A DNA stretch of 43,342 nt from Bacillota bacterium (lineage in GTDB: Bacteria > Bacillota > Dethiobacteria > DTU022): NCBI GenBank assembly GCA_029552125.1, contig JAKPEE010000078.1, forward strand, positions 1 through 43,342, written 5' to 3'. Below, piece after piece: positions 15,729 through 23,919 of the stretch; positions within the stretch are counted from its first letter, which is position 1, and each line of letters begins with the position of its first letter. The translations under genes and the position numbers were made by a program. The notes beneath the pieces are model-generated. The model was given only the letters and a program-made list of their open reading frames with translations. It ran no database searches and had not been told where the DNA came from.

Positions 15729-16581
15729 GAAAAGAATCAGGTGGCTAAGCTATCTCAAGGATCTTCCCGGTATTATGCTGGGTTCGCTTATTCTGGCTGT
15801 AGCGATGAATATGTTTTTGATACCCCATCAGCTGGCTGCAGGCGGATTCAGCGGCCTCGGTGTAATTTTTTACCATCTGATTGGTCTTCCGGTGGGGCTT
15901 ACCGTTATCGCCCTTAACATCCCGTTGTTTATCTGGGCTTACTTCCAATTGGGCACCCGGGTTGTGCTGCAAAGCCTGATTGGCACTGTTTTCTTTTCTG
16001 CCGCGGTAGAGTTGACTACTTTTCTCCCCGCGGCAACAGATGATATTATCTTAGCCGCGGTTTACGGCGGAGTGATTATGGGCATCGGGGTAGGGCTGGT
16101 CTTCCGTTTCCGAGGTTCCACCGGAGGTACTTCACTTCTTTCTTTGATTTTAAGTAAAGTGGCCGGTTTGAGCACCGGCCAATCTTTGCTCGGCGGAGAC
16201 CTGGTCGTTATTGCCCTGGCCATTTTTATCTTTGGCGGCGAAATCGCCATGTATTCCGCCCTGGCCCTGTTTATCAGCAGTTGGGTTATCGACGTGGTCC
16301 AGGAGGGGCTTGGGTATGCCAAGGCCTCCCTGATTATTACTTCCCGCGGTGAAGAAATCAACAGGAGGCTCCTTCAGGAGCTCGGCCGTGGCGTTACCCG
16401 GCTGGAAGGACAGGGTGGCTATACCGGGGAGGGGCGGGAAGTATTGCTTTGTGTGGTCACTCGCCGCCAGACTGCACATATGAAATCAATTATTCATGAG
16501 GTTGATCCGAAAGCCTTTATCATTATCGGGAACGCTACCGAAGTGCACGGGGAGGGGTTCAGAAAGGTTCAAGAAGGTTAA
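15712..16581 (+). CDS. YitT/DUF161-DUF2179 family membrane protein
   Basis: A 289-residue membrane protein with about five hydrophobic segments in residues 15-195. The first is followed by IPHQLAAGGFSGLGVIFYH and the middle contains RFRGSTGGTSLLSLIL, both typical of the YitT group. The soluble C-terminal DUF2179 domain (about 205-285: ASLIITSRGEEINRRLLQELGRGVTRLEGQGGYTG in two blocks) resembles a GlnB-like sensory fold. Family function is unknown; a transport role has been proposed. It starts inside the last 17 bases of prfB, with AAGGTG (15703-15708) before ATG 15712, so it is translationally coupled. Confidence 0.85.
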   Translation: MTAKCKKRIRWLSYLKDLPGIMLGSLILAVAMNMFLIPHQLAAGGFSGLGVIFYHLIGLPVGLTVIALNIPLFIWAYFQLGTRVVLQSLIGTVFFSAAVELTTFLPAATDDIILAAVYGGVIMGIGVGLVFRFRGSTGGTSLLSLILSKVAGLSTGQSLLGGDLVVIALAIFIFGGEIAMYSALALFISSWVIDVVQEGLGYAKASLIITSRGEEINRRLLQELGRGVTRLEGQGGYTGEGREVLLCVVTRRQTAHMKSIIHEVDPKAFIIIGNATEVHGEGFRKVQEG

Positions 16582-16590
16582 GCGGGTAAC

Positions 16591-16638
16591 CGGGAATCCA
16601 GAATTCAGAAGCGAGAATCCAGAATAAAAAGAAACAGG
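16591..16638 (-). repeat. Dispersed intergenic repeat, copy B
   Basis: Read on the minus strand this gives TTATTCTGGATTCTCGCTTC followed by TGAATTCTGGATTCCCG, closely matching copy A at 371-411. Part of it forms the left arm of the inverted-repeat element at 16600-16709. Confidence 0.6.
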
Positions 16639-16709
16639 TTTTTTGTTTTGAAACAAGAATAAAGCCGAAAAAAGAGGGCATGAGTTTTTTACCGGGGCTT
16701 CTGAATTCT
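16600..16709. repeat. 110-bp MITE-like element with 13-bp terminal inverted repeats
   Basis: AGAATTCAGAAGC at 16600-16612 is exactly inverted as GCTTCTGAATTCT at 16697-16709. The 84 bases between are AT-rich and non-coding. The arms share sequence with copies A and C of the dispersed repeat. It could be a miniature transposable element or a REP-like RNA hairpin. No target-site duplication is evident. Confidence 0.5.
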
Positions 16710-16755
16710 ATTTTCCATAAAACAAAGTTATGCATAATTGAAGGAGGCAGGTAAG

Positions 16756-17745
16756 ATGAAAATTTATTATGATCAGGATGCGGATCTGCAGTTATTGCAG
16801 CAAAAGACGGTGGCCGTTCTCGGTTACGGCAGCCAGGGGCACGCCCAGGCCCAAAACCTTAAGGATAGCGGGGTCCCGGTGGTTGTCGGCCTCTATGAAG
16901 GAAGTAAAAGCTGGTCCCAGGCGGAGGCTGACGGCCTGGAGGTTTTCAAGGTGGCTGAAGCCGCGGAAAGGGCCGATATAGTTGTATTTCTGGTCGGAGA
17001 TATGGTTCAGCCATCTGTTTATGAGCAGGTTAAACCGCATCTCAAAAAGGGCAAAGCCCTGGTGTTTTCCCACGGTTTCAATATTCTTTACGGCCAGATC
17101 GTCCCCCCGGAAGATGTTGATGTTTTCATGGTGGCGCCCAAGAGCCCCGGTCATTTATTACGGCGGATGTATATGGAGGGGAAAGGCGTGCCTGCTCTTA
17201 TTGCCGTGGAGCAGGATTACACGGGGCAGGCCTGGAATTTGTGCCTGGCTTATGCCCGGGCCATCGGCTCTACCCGGGCAGGCGCTCTGGAAACTACATT
17301 TAAGGAAGAAACAGAAACGGATCTGTTCGGTGAGCAGGTTATCCTCTGCGGTGGAATCACCGCTTTGATTAAGGCCTCCTTCGAAACCCTGGTCGAAGCC
17401 GGTTATCAGCCTCATGTGGCCTATTTTGAGTGCTTAAATGAACTGAAATTGATCGTTGACTTAATTTACGAAGGCGGGCTTTCCTTAATGCGCTACTCTG
17501 TCAGCGATACCGCAGAGTATGGCGACCTCACCCGGGGGCCCAGGGTCATCAATGAAAATGTAAGACAAGAAATGAGAAAAATCTTGCAAGAGATCCAGAC
17601 CGGTGCTTTTGCCCGGGAGTGGATCCTGGAGAATAAAGCCAATCAGCCGGTCTTTCAGGCCTTAAGAAGAATAGATCGGGAACACCTGGTGGAAAAAGTG
17701 GGAGCCGAATTGCGGGCCATGATGCCCTGGATTCAAAAGAAGTAG
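16756..17745 (+). CDS. ilvC: Ketol-acid reductoisomerase (class I)
   Basis: Second common step of valine and isoleucine synthesis: Mg-dependent isomerisation and NAD(P)H reduction of 2-acetolactate. The 329-residue length is normal for class I. The Rossmann motif is [13 protein letters not shown] (residues 23-35), and the metal-site Glu/Asp residues lie in [13 protein letters not shown] and [19 protein letters not shown]. The cofactor loop reads GLYEGSKSW (45-53), with Tyr47 and Glu48 where NADPH enzymes usually have Arg and Pro or Ser. ATG 16756 follows AAGGAGG (16741-16747). It stands alone: no ilvBN or leu genes adjoin, and a strong terminator follows. No T-box leader was found. Confidence 0.95.
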   Translation: MKIYYDQDADLQLLQQKTVAVLGYGSQGHAQAQNLKDSGVPVVVGLYEGSKSWSQAEADGLEVFKVAEAAERADIVVFLVGDMVQPSVYEQVKPHLKKGKALVFSHGFNILYGQIVPPEDVDVFMVAPKSPGHLLRRMYMEGKGVPALIAVEQDYTGQAWNLCLAYARAIGSTRAGALETTFKEETETDLFGEQVILCGGITALIKASFETLVEAGYQPHVAYFECLNELKLIVDLIYEGGLSLMRYSVSDTAEYGDLTRGPRVINENVRQEMRKILQEIQTGAFAREWILENKANQPVFQALRRIDREHLVEKVGAELRAMMPWIQKK

Positions 17746-17773
17746 ACGGCAGCCAGGTAGCAGCCTTTTAAGC

Positions 17774-17811
17774 GCCGTGTTGAAACCGGGCCAGTTTCAA
17801 CACGGCTTTTT
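17774..17811 (+). terminator. Strong terminator after ilvC
   Basis: A perfect 13-bp stem (GCCGTGTTGAAAC, 17774-17786, with its complement at 17794-17806), a 7-base loop and TTTTT at 17807-17811. Confidence 0.95.
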
Positions 17812-18009
17812 GTATTTAGCTATCTTCTTCCCATCGCTTGGAGAGCCCTCCGCCCTTCGGAAAAAATTACAGATTTCGCCAGAACAGCAATATTATCCTT
17901 AAAAATTTAATTTTTTTTAATAAAAAAAGCAGGACTAAGACTAACTGTGTCGAATAATGTTACCTACCTGTTAATTATGTTAAGTAAACTAGTGGGAAGG
18001 CCTAATGCA

Positions 18010-18699
18010 ATGATTGAAGTAAAAGAGTTATATCATCGTTACGGCAAAGACAGCGATTTTGTCCTTGCCAATCTAAACTTTACCATAAAGCGCGGAGAGT
18101 TTGTATTTATAGTTGGGCCCAGCGGCGCAGGAAAATCCACGCTGCTAAAGCTGTTTATCCGTGAAATTGTACCCAGCCAGGGGTCCATCTCCATACTTGG
18201 CCAGGACCTGGGGACTATGCCGCCAAAACAAATCCCTTATTTAAGGCGTAGCATCGGCATGGTTTTCCAGGATTTCCGTCTTTTAGAAGATCGCACCGCT
18301 TTTGATAACATCGCCTTTGTCCTTCGTGTGACCGGGGCTTCCGCCGGAGAGATCACCCGCCGCACTTCCCATGTCCTGGATCTGGTGGGATTGGCCCATA
18401 AAGCATATGCCAGAGTGTGCGATTTATCAGGGGGAGAGCAGCAGCGCATCGGCCTGGCCCGGGCCATTGCCAACCGCCCCGCCTTGATCATTGCCGATGA
18501 GCCGACGGGAAACCTGGATCCGGATACTTCTCTGGAAATAATGAGTCTGCTGCGCCAGATTAACCTTCGCGGCACTACTATTGTTGTGGCTACCCATAAC
18601 CGGGAAATTGTCGACCGTTTTCAAAAGCGCGTGATTCATCTTGAAGATGGGAGAATCGCCAGCGATGAGCAAAAGGGGGTCTACGCCCGTGCCCTGTAA
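18010..18699 (+). CDS. ftsE: Cell division ABC transporter ATPase FtsE
   Basis: A 229-residue ABC ATPase, exactly the usual FtsE length. Walker A is GPSGAGKSTLLKL, the signature is LSGGEQQRIGLARA, and Walker B is LIIADEPTGNLDP. With FtsX it forms a mechanotransmitter that activates peptidoglycan hydrolases rather than transporting a substrate. ATG 18010 gives the family N-terminus MIEVKELYHRYG and follows GGGAAGG (17994-18000). A longer frame back to 17947 is not conserved. The AT-rich region 17812-18009 holds no promoter I trust; the best candidate is TATTAT at 17891-17896 with a poor -35. ftsX overlaps its end. Confidence 0.95.
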   Translation: MIEVKELYHRYGKDSDFVLANLNFTIKRGEFVFIVGPSGAGKSTLLKLFIREIVPSQGSISILGQDLGTMPPKQIPYLRRSIGMVFQDFRLLEDRTAFDNIAFVLRVTGASAGEITRRTSHVLDLVGLAHKAYARVCDLSGGEQQRIGLARAIANRPALIIADEPTGNLDPDTSLEIMSLLRQINLRGTTIVVATHNREIVDRFQKRVIHLEDGRIASDEQKGVYARAL

Positions 18700-19576
18700 T
18701 GGTTTTACCTACGCCTGGGGTGAAGCTTTCAAGAGCCTCTATCGCAACCGCTGGATGAGCATCGCTTCGGTAGGCGTGGTTGTGGTAACCCTGCTCATGC
18801 TCGGAACTTTTATGATGGTCAGCCTGAACCTTGCCCATATCACCGCAACGGTTAAGGGGCAGGTTGAAATTGTAGTTTACGTGGATGAGAAGGCTACTCC
18901 AGAGCAGCAAAAACAGCTCCAGACCATGCTGGAAGCCCGTACTGATCTGGCCGAAATTCGTTTCGTGTCCCGGGAAGAAGCGCTGGAGCGGCTGCAACCC
19001 GAGCTTGGGGACTTTCTGGAAGGTTATGATATAGAAGCAGAAAATCCTCTGCGTGATTCCTATGAATTGCGGGCCATCGTTCCCGAATCAGTAATTAATA
19101 TCGCCAAAGAACTGGAAGGATACCCTGCAGTCGGGGATGTTTTCTACGGCCAGGGGGTCGTGGAAAAGCTGTTTAATGTTACCCGGGGGCTGCAAATAGT
19201 GGCGCTGAGCTTGATGGTTCTGCTGTCTATAACGGCGGTATTCCTGATTGCCCATACTATTAAGCTCACAGTATATATTCGCAGCAAAGAAATCATGATT
19301 ATGAAGTATGTGGGGGCGACCAACTGGTTTATTCGCTGGCCTTTTATCTTGGAAGGGTTAACCCTGGGGCTGCTTGGCGCCATCCTGCCTCTGTTCGCGC
19401 TTTATTATATTTATGGACTGGCTGCGAGCTGGGTTACGGCCCAAAATATTATGTTTTTAAGCTTGCTTCCGGTATCGGTGATGATGTTTGAATTGGTCAA
19501 ATATCTGGTCCCCCTGGGTACGGGCCTGGGCATCCTGGGCAGCAGCCTTTCCATGGGCCGGTTTCTCAAAGTGTAG
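18689..19576 (+). CDS. ftsX: Cell division protein FtsX
   Basis: A 295-residue permease-like partner of FtsE. A first membrane segment follows SLYRNRWMSIASVGVVV. Next comes a large extracellular loop (about residues 50-165), which in homologues binds the hydrolase activator, and three more membrane segments in the C-terminal FtsX domain. The start is set at GTG 18689, inside the last 11 bases of ftsE, because AAAAGGGGGT (18671-18680) precedes it and the predicted N-terminus matches family length. ATG 18665 is an alternative that adds 8 residues. The M23 peptidase encoded next is the obvious candidate for its extracellular partner. Confidence 0.94.
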   Translation: MPCNGFTYAWGEAFKSLYRNRWMSIASVGVVVVTLLMLGTFMMVSLNLAHITATVKGQVEIVVYVDEKATPEQQKQLQTMLEARTDLAEIRFVSREEALERLQPELGDFLEGYDIEAENPLRDSYELRAIVPESVINIAKELEGYPAVGDVFYGQGVVEKLFNVTRGLQIVALSLMVLLSITAVFLIAHTIKLTVYIRSKEIMIMKYVGATNWFIRWPFILEGLTLGLLGAILPLFALYYIYGLAASWVTAQNIMFLSLLPVSVMMFELVKYLVPLGTGLGILGSSLSMGRFLKV

Positions 19577-19616
19577 ATAAAAATGGGTTTGCGCTCATCA
19601 GGGAGGAATGATTAAA

Positions 19617-20795
19617 ATGTTTAGAGTTGAGTATCGCTGGTTGCTTTGCCTGTCGCTGGTTGTTTTGCTGGTGGCCTCTGCGGTTATACCGGTATTCGCC
19701 AATCAGCTCGAGGAAAAGATGGAGGAGCAGGCTGAAATTGAAAGAAGGCTGCAAGAAGAGCGCGATAATCTAAAGCAGCAGCGCAACCGGGAAATGTCGT
19801 TGAAGCAAGAGCTGGAGCAGCTAAACCGGCGCCTGGAAGCCCTGCAGCAGGAAAAGAAAAGGCTGGAAAAAGAAATCAGCCGGATCGAAGAGGAAATCTT
19901 TGAAACAGAAGCAGAGCTGGCTGAAGCGGAAGAGTTGCTGGCCATGCAGGACAGCCTGTTCAAACAGCGCATACGCACCATTTACGAACAGGGCTCGGTT
20001 ACATACCTGGAAGTGCTCTTCAACGCCACCTCCTTCAGTGATTTTTTAACCCGCTTAAATAATCTTAAGGCTATTGCGGCCAATGATCTACGCCTGCTGG
20101 AAGAAATACAGGCCGAACGGGACCGGATCCAGTTAATCAAGGAAACACTGGAGCAGAAAAAAGAAGAGCTGGAAGAGATGCGGCGGCAAGTTCTGGTGAA
20201 CGAGCAAGAGATTGAAGAAGCCACGGAAACCCGCAGACAGGTCCTGGAAGAGTTGCAGGCTGAGATTGCCAGAAATATCAAGGCTATCGAGGAGCTGGAA
20301 AAGGAAGCTTACATTATCGCCCAGCAAATATATGAACTGGGCGGAGGCACTCCGGGCTCAGGCCCGGCCGGTAAGCTGCACTGGCCCATTGCTGCACCGT
20401 ATGTGATTACCTCGCCCTTCGGCTGGCGCAGCGACCCGTTTAGCGGGGCAAAGGCCTGGCACGGCGGCCTTGATATCGCCCCCCTTTACGGCCTCCCCAA
20501 CAACATCTTGGCGGCGGATAGCGGCATGGTTATCCTGGCCAGGTGGAACGGGGGCTACGGCAATTGCATCATGATTAATCACGGCAACGGCCTGGTTACC
20601 GCGTACGGACATATGAGTCAGCTCCTGGTCAGCGAAGGCACCTGGGTCAGCAGGGGGCAGGTTATCGGCAAAGCCGGCACCACCGGCTACAGTACCGGGG
20701 TGCACCTGCACTTCGAGGTCTGGGACTACAACAAGCCGCCGCTGCGTTCCGGGTACCCTAATGACCGGCGCCATAACCCGATGAGCTATCTTTAA
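19617..20795 (+). CDS. Secreted coiled-coil M23 metallopeptidase (EnvC/murein hydrolase activator-like)
   Basis: A 392-residue exported protein. A signal peptide ends near VFA (residues 20-28), followed by a long Glu/Lys/Gln-rich coiled coil (about 30-240) and a C-terminal LytM/M23 domain. The zinc ligands are present: His282 and Asp286 (HGGLD) and His363-Leu-His365 (HLHFEVW), so it is probably an active endopeptidase, unlike degenerate EnvC. FtsEX controls such coiled-coil hydrolases or activators (CwlO, PcsB, EnvC), and this gene lies 40 bases after ftsX. ATG 19617 is preferred because GGGAGGA (19601-19607) abuts the earlier ATG 19608. It is likely a septal or sidewall peptidoglycan hydrolase. 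Confidence 0.9.
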   Translation: MFRVEYRWLLCLSLVVLLVASAVIPVFANQLEEKMEEQAEIERRLQEERDNLKQQRNREMSLKQELEQLNRRLEALQQEKKRLEKEISRIEEEIFETEAELAEAEELLAMQDSLFKQRIRTIYEQGSVTYLEVLFNATSFSDFLTRLNNLKAIAANDLRLLEEIQAERDRIQLIKETLEQKKEELEEMRRQVLVNEQEIEEATETRRQVLEELQAEIARNIKAIEELEKEAYIIAQQIYELGGGTPGSGPAGKLHWPIAAPYVITSPFGWRSDPFSGAKAWHGGLDIAPLYGLPNNILAADSGMVILARWNGGYGNCIMINHGNGLVTAYGHMSQLLVSEGTWVSRGQVIGKAGTTGYSTGVHLHFEVWDYNKPPLRSGYPNDRRHNPMSYL

Positions 20796-20842
20796 GACGA
20801 GTTTTGTGCGCAGCTTTCCGTAAAATTGCGGGTATAGGAATA

Positions 20843-20867
20843 AGGGGCTGCCCAAAGGGCGGCCCTT
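20843..20867 (+). other. GC-rich hairpin downstream of the M23 gene
   Basis: GGGCTGCCC (20845-20853) pairs with GGGCGGCCC (20857-20865) around an AAA loop, and the stem can be extended by one or two pairs. No T-run follows. It may act with the next hairpin as a double 3' end or processing signal. Confidence 0.5.
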
Positions 20868-20877
20868 CAAACTAATA

Positions 20878-20919
20878 ACAACAGGAAGGGCGGCCTGGCC
20901 ACTTCCTGTTGTCTGTTTT
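20878..20919 (+). terminator. Probable terminator between the M23 and S41 peptidase genes
   Basis: An 11-bp stem (ACAACAGGAAG, 20878-20888, with CTTCCTGTTGT, 20902-20912) is followed by CTGTTTT. The U-tract is short, so termination may be partial. Confidence 0.6.
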
Positions 20920-20943
20920 GTAGTAATTTTCAGAGCCAAGAGT

Positions 20944-20949
20944 TATAAT
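20944..20949 (+). promoter_or_regulatory. Candidate -10 box of the S41 peptidase gene
   Basis: A perfect TATAAT lies 33 bases before the start codon, after the terminator. No good -35 is present at 16-18 bases; the nearest is TTGTAG (20918-20923) at 20 bases. It is therefore tentative. Confidence 0.35.
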
Positions 20950-20981
20950 ACTCTAGAGCGAAAAGACGGAGGTTTAATTTC

Positions 20982-22451
20982 ATGCCTCATAATTCTCAAA
21001 AGTCGAACAGGCTGTTAATCAGTTTTCTGGTGCTTCTGATCGGCACTAACCTGATTAACTACTTTCTGTTCGGTCACGAACCGCGAAAACAAGACCCGGT
21101 TGCAGAGGTTGCAGAGACTGAGGATTACAGCGGCGCCCTGCCTGAAGGTTACGTGGAACTGGAGTTGTTCGCAGAGGTACTGGATCATGTTTTAAAGAAT
21201 TATTATGAGCCGGTGGACATGACCGGGCTAATTTACGGGGCCATCGATGGAATGCTGCAGTCTCTCAATGATCCCCAGACCAATTTTTTTACCGCCTCGG
21301 ATCTGGAGAATTTCCTCATTCAGACCATGGGTACTTTTGGCGGTATCGGAGTGCGTATTGTTAATGCCGGTGATGAAGTGGTCATTATTGATACTATTCC
21401 CGGAACACCCGCCGAAAAGGCGGGGCTTTATCCCGGAGATCGGATTATCAAGGCTTCCGGGGTAGATTTAATTGGATTGGGCGTAGACCGGGCGGTGGAG
21501 TTGCTGCGGGGCCCCCAGGGAACTACGGTAACCATATCTGTGGTTCGCCCGGGCGCTGATGAAGTAATGGAACTAACCCTTGAGCGAGATGACATTAAGC
21601 TGGAAACAGTAACTTCCCAGATGTTGCAGCCGGGATTGGGGTACATCAGGATTAGCAGCTTCGACCGCAATACCGGTGCCGATTTTGCGGAACACTTTGC
21701 GAGAATGCAGGGTGACCTGCAAAAAGGTTTGATCCTGGATTTGCGCAATAATACCGGTGGACTGATCGACGAGGCCATTAAGGTGGCCCAACTGCTGGTC
21801 CCCGAGGGAGAGATTACCCGCCTGGTGGACCGGCACGGTCAGACCAGGAAAATCCATTATTCCAGTGCCGCGGCCCTTCCCTTTCCCGTTGTTGTTTTGG
21901 TCAACGAAGAATCGGCCAGCGCTTCAGAAATTGTTGCCGGTGCCCTGCAGGATCGCGAGGCGGCGCTGCTGGTCGGAACTGTAACCTTTGGTAAGGCGAC
22001 TGTGCAGCACCTGACGCAGCTTTCCGGCGATAACGCGCTAAGGTTGACTGTAGCCAAATACCTGACTCCCTCCGGAAGGGACATCCACGGTCAGGGATTG
22101 CAACCGGACTACCCGGTGGAGATGCCTGCTGCGCTTAAGTACTATCAATATTTTCTTCCCGGCCGGCTTAATCAGGGCAGCTACGGCATGGATGTAGAAC
22201 TGTTGCAAGGCATGCTGCAGGAGCTGGGTTATGAGGTTAAACCGAGCGGTTACTTTGACGAATCTACCGCGGCAGCACTGGTCTCTTTCCAGAAAGACTG
22301 CGGTTTAAACCCTACCGGAATCTTTGACGATATAACCTGGGTTGAGATGCGGGAGGCGCTGGATGCCATCGCCATGGATCATGATCCGCAGCTCCAAAAA
22401 GCGATTGAACTGACCGGGCAAGCGGAATTATGGGAGCAGGCGAGGAGGTAA
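20982..22451 (+). CDS. S41 C-terminal processing peptidase (CtpA/CtpB-like) with PDZ and peptidoglycan-binding domains
   Basis: A 489-residue serine protease anchored by an N-terminal membrane segment (about residues 8-27). A PDZ domain follows (about 105-195; GIGVRIVNAGDEVVIIDTIP). The S41 catalytic core has the SASASE nucleophile motif (Ser around 313) and the general-base Lys338 in TFGKATVQ. A C-terminal peptidoglycan-binding-1 repeat (about 395-460; VELLQGMLQELGYEVKPSGYF) completes it, as in Bacillus CtpB. In Bacillus, CtpB cuts SpoIVFA during sporulation, and its gene also neighbours ftsEX and minJ. The start at ATG 20982 follows ACGGAGG. Its substrate here is unknown. Confidence 0.92.
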   Translation: MPHNSQKSNRLLISFLVLLIGTNLINYFLFGHEPRKQDPVAEVAETEDYSGALPEGYVELELFAEVLDHVLKNYYEPVDMTGLIYGAIDGMLQSLNDPQTNFFTASDLENFLIQTMGTFGGIGVRIVNAGDEVVIIDTIPGTPAEKAGLYPGDRIIKASGVDLIGLGVDRAVELLRGPQGTTVTISVVRPGADEVMELTLERDDIKLETVTSQMLQPGLGYIRISSFDRNTGADFAEHFARMQGDLQKGLILDLRNNTGGLIDEAIKVAQLLVPEGEITRLVDRHGQTRKIHYSSAAALPFPVVVLVNEESASASEIVAGALQDREAALLVGTVTFGKATVQHLTQLSGDNALRLTVAKYLTPSGRDIHGQGLQPDYPVEMPAALKYYQYFLPGRLNQGSYGMDVELLQGMLQELGYEVKPSGYFDESTAAALVSFQKDCGLNPTGIFDDITWVEMREALDAIAMDHDPQLQKAIELTGQAELWEQARR

Positions 22452-22463
22452 AATAACAGCGAG

Positions 22464-23822
22464 ATGTGGTTGGAGCTGCTGGAAGTACTAATGTCTGTCT
22501 TTTTATTCGCCTTGCTGCACCCCATGTTTTGGTTTGTCATCCTGCTTACGATTATCCAGTACCGGCGTATTAGCGGCATGGAGCAGAAGCTGTTCGGCCG
22601 CAATATCAATAATGTTTGGCGGCAGGTACTTTCTTCCCTGGGCCTGGGGGCCCTGGGCGGCTTCGCCGCCAGCGTCGTATTGCTATTGCTGGGCCTTTCC
22701 CTGGAACAGATCGGCCTCTATTTTATCTGGCCGGTGGCGCTGATTTTGCTGTTGATTCATCCTCGCTTTCTCTGTTTTGCTTACGCCGGGGGCCTGGTCG
22801 GCGTAGCCGTTCTTCTGGCCCAGGCTGCGGCCCGGCTGTTTCCTGGATTTGCCGGCTCCTTGATCGGCGGTGCCCTGTTACAGGTTCATCTTCCGGCAGT
22901 ACTGGTGCTGATCGGTCTGTTGCATCTAATTGAAGCGCTTTTGATCTATCTGGGCGGCCACCACGGTTTTACCCCTGTCTATTATAAATGTGCCGCAGGG
23001 GAAGTGGTGGGCGGATTTAGCCTGCAGCGCTTCTGGCCCATGCCCCTGGTGGCCTTAATGGTCACCGTGGTTCTACAAAGTGATATTACCGGGATCAGCA
23101 TGCCTGACTGGTGGCCGCTGCTCAAGCCCTCCCTCCAGCCCGGGGCCGGTGAAAGTCTGCAGTACCTGGCCGTACCGGTGGCGGCCGGCCTGGGCTATGC
23201 TGATCTGGCCCTTTCATCGACACCGCAGGAAAAGTCCCTTTTTTCAGCCCGTTACCTGGCCCTTTACAGTGTGGTCTTGCTGGCCGTGGCCCTGGCGGCG
23301 GAATATTATCCCCCGCTGGTTATTCCGGGAGTAATCCTGGCCCCCTTGGGCCATGAGCTGGTGATTGTTTATGGTAATAAACGGGAAATGAGCCGTGATC
23401 CCCTTTACCGGGACGATGCCCGGGGAATTAAAGTGATGATGGTCCTCCCCGGCTCAGCGGCAGAGCAGGCCGGGTTAAAACAGGGTGATATCATCCAAAA
23501 AGTGAACGGCTTTCCGGTGCGCAACCTCACTGAGCTGCTGGCCCGGATTGAAGACAGTTATTTTATGTTGCTCCTGGAAGGCCTGCGCATGGAAAAAGAT
23601 TTTTCTGTTGTATTTAAAAAAGGCAAATCTGGTCCAAGCCTTGCCCCTGATGACTACACCAAAGCTGCTTTTATGGCACCGGATTATGCAACCCTGCATC
23701 GCAGCGCCGCCCTGGGGCTGATTGCCGTGCCTCCCCGCCATTCGCGACTGTATGTGGAAAAAAGGCGGCCCCGCCCTTTAGGCTGGCTTCGCCGAATCAT
23801 CAAGGGTAAAAACAGTGCTTAA
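22464..23822 (+). CDS. MinJ-like polytopic membrane protein with a C-terminal PDZ domain
   Basis: A 452-residue protein with about seven to eight membrane segments in the first 300 residues and a PDZ domain (about 310-380; VLPGSAAEQAGLKQGDIIQKVNGFPV). The segment LIEALLIYLGGHHGFTPVYY followed by VVGGFSLQRFWPMPLVAL is characteristic of MinJ/YvjD. In Bacillus, MinJ bridges DivIVA and MinD at division sites. Gene order ftsE-ftsX-ctp-minJ is conserved with Bacillus, which supports the call. No min genes are in the window, so a role in Min positioning is inference. The upstream GAGGAGG is 15 bases from ATG 22464, so ATG 22491 is a possible later start. Confidence 0.8.
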   Translation: MWLELLEVLMSVFLFALLHPMFWFVILLTIIQYRRISGMEQKLFGRNINNVWRQVLSSLGLGALGGFAASVVLLLLGLSLEQIGLYFIWPVALILLLIHPRFLCFAYAGGLVGVAVLLAQAAARLFPGFAGSLIGGALLQVHLPAVLVLIGLLHLIEALLIYLGGHHGFTPVYYKCAAGEVVGGFSLQRFWPMPLVALMVTVVLQSDITGISMPDWWPLLKPSLQPGAGESLQYLAVPVAAGLGYADLALSSTPQEKSLFSARYLALYSVVLLAVALAAEYYPPLVIPGVILAPLGHELVIVYGNKREMSRDPLYRDDARGIKVMMVLPGSAAEQAGLKQGDIIQKVNGFPVRNLTELLARIEDSYFMLLLEGLRMEKDFSVVFKKGKSGPSLAPDDYTKAAFMAPDYATLHRSAALGLIAVPPRHSRLYVEKRRPRPLGWLRRIIKGKNSA

Positions 23823-23919
23823 CCAAAGCTTTCACTGCGCGCGTCAAGATCTGTTTAACATAGGTTTTTAAAGAAGAAAATAAAAATATTGAGGAGTAGT
23901 TAAAAATTAGCAGTGAGGG

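Noticed and set aside
16731-16740. Promoter TATGCATAAT directly before ilvC
   Set aside because: Transcription would begin at or inside the AAGGAGG ribosome binding site, leaving no usable leader.
16582-16755. T-box leader for ilvC
   Set aside because: No conserved AGGGTGGNACCGCG-type T-box bulge and no terminator/antiterminator pair; the region is instead occupied by an inverted-repeat element.
23823-23919. yybP-ykoY manganese riboswitch before the GDT1-type gene
   Set aside because: GAGGAGTAG superficially recalls the conserved loop, but the paired second loop and surrounding helices are missing and the space is too short.
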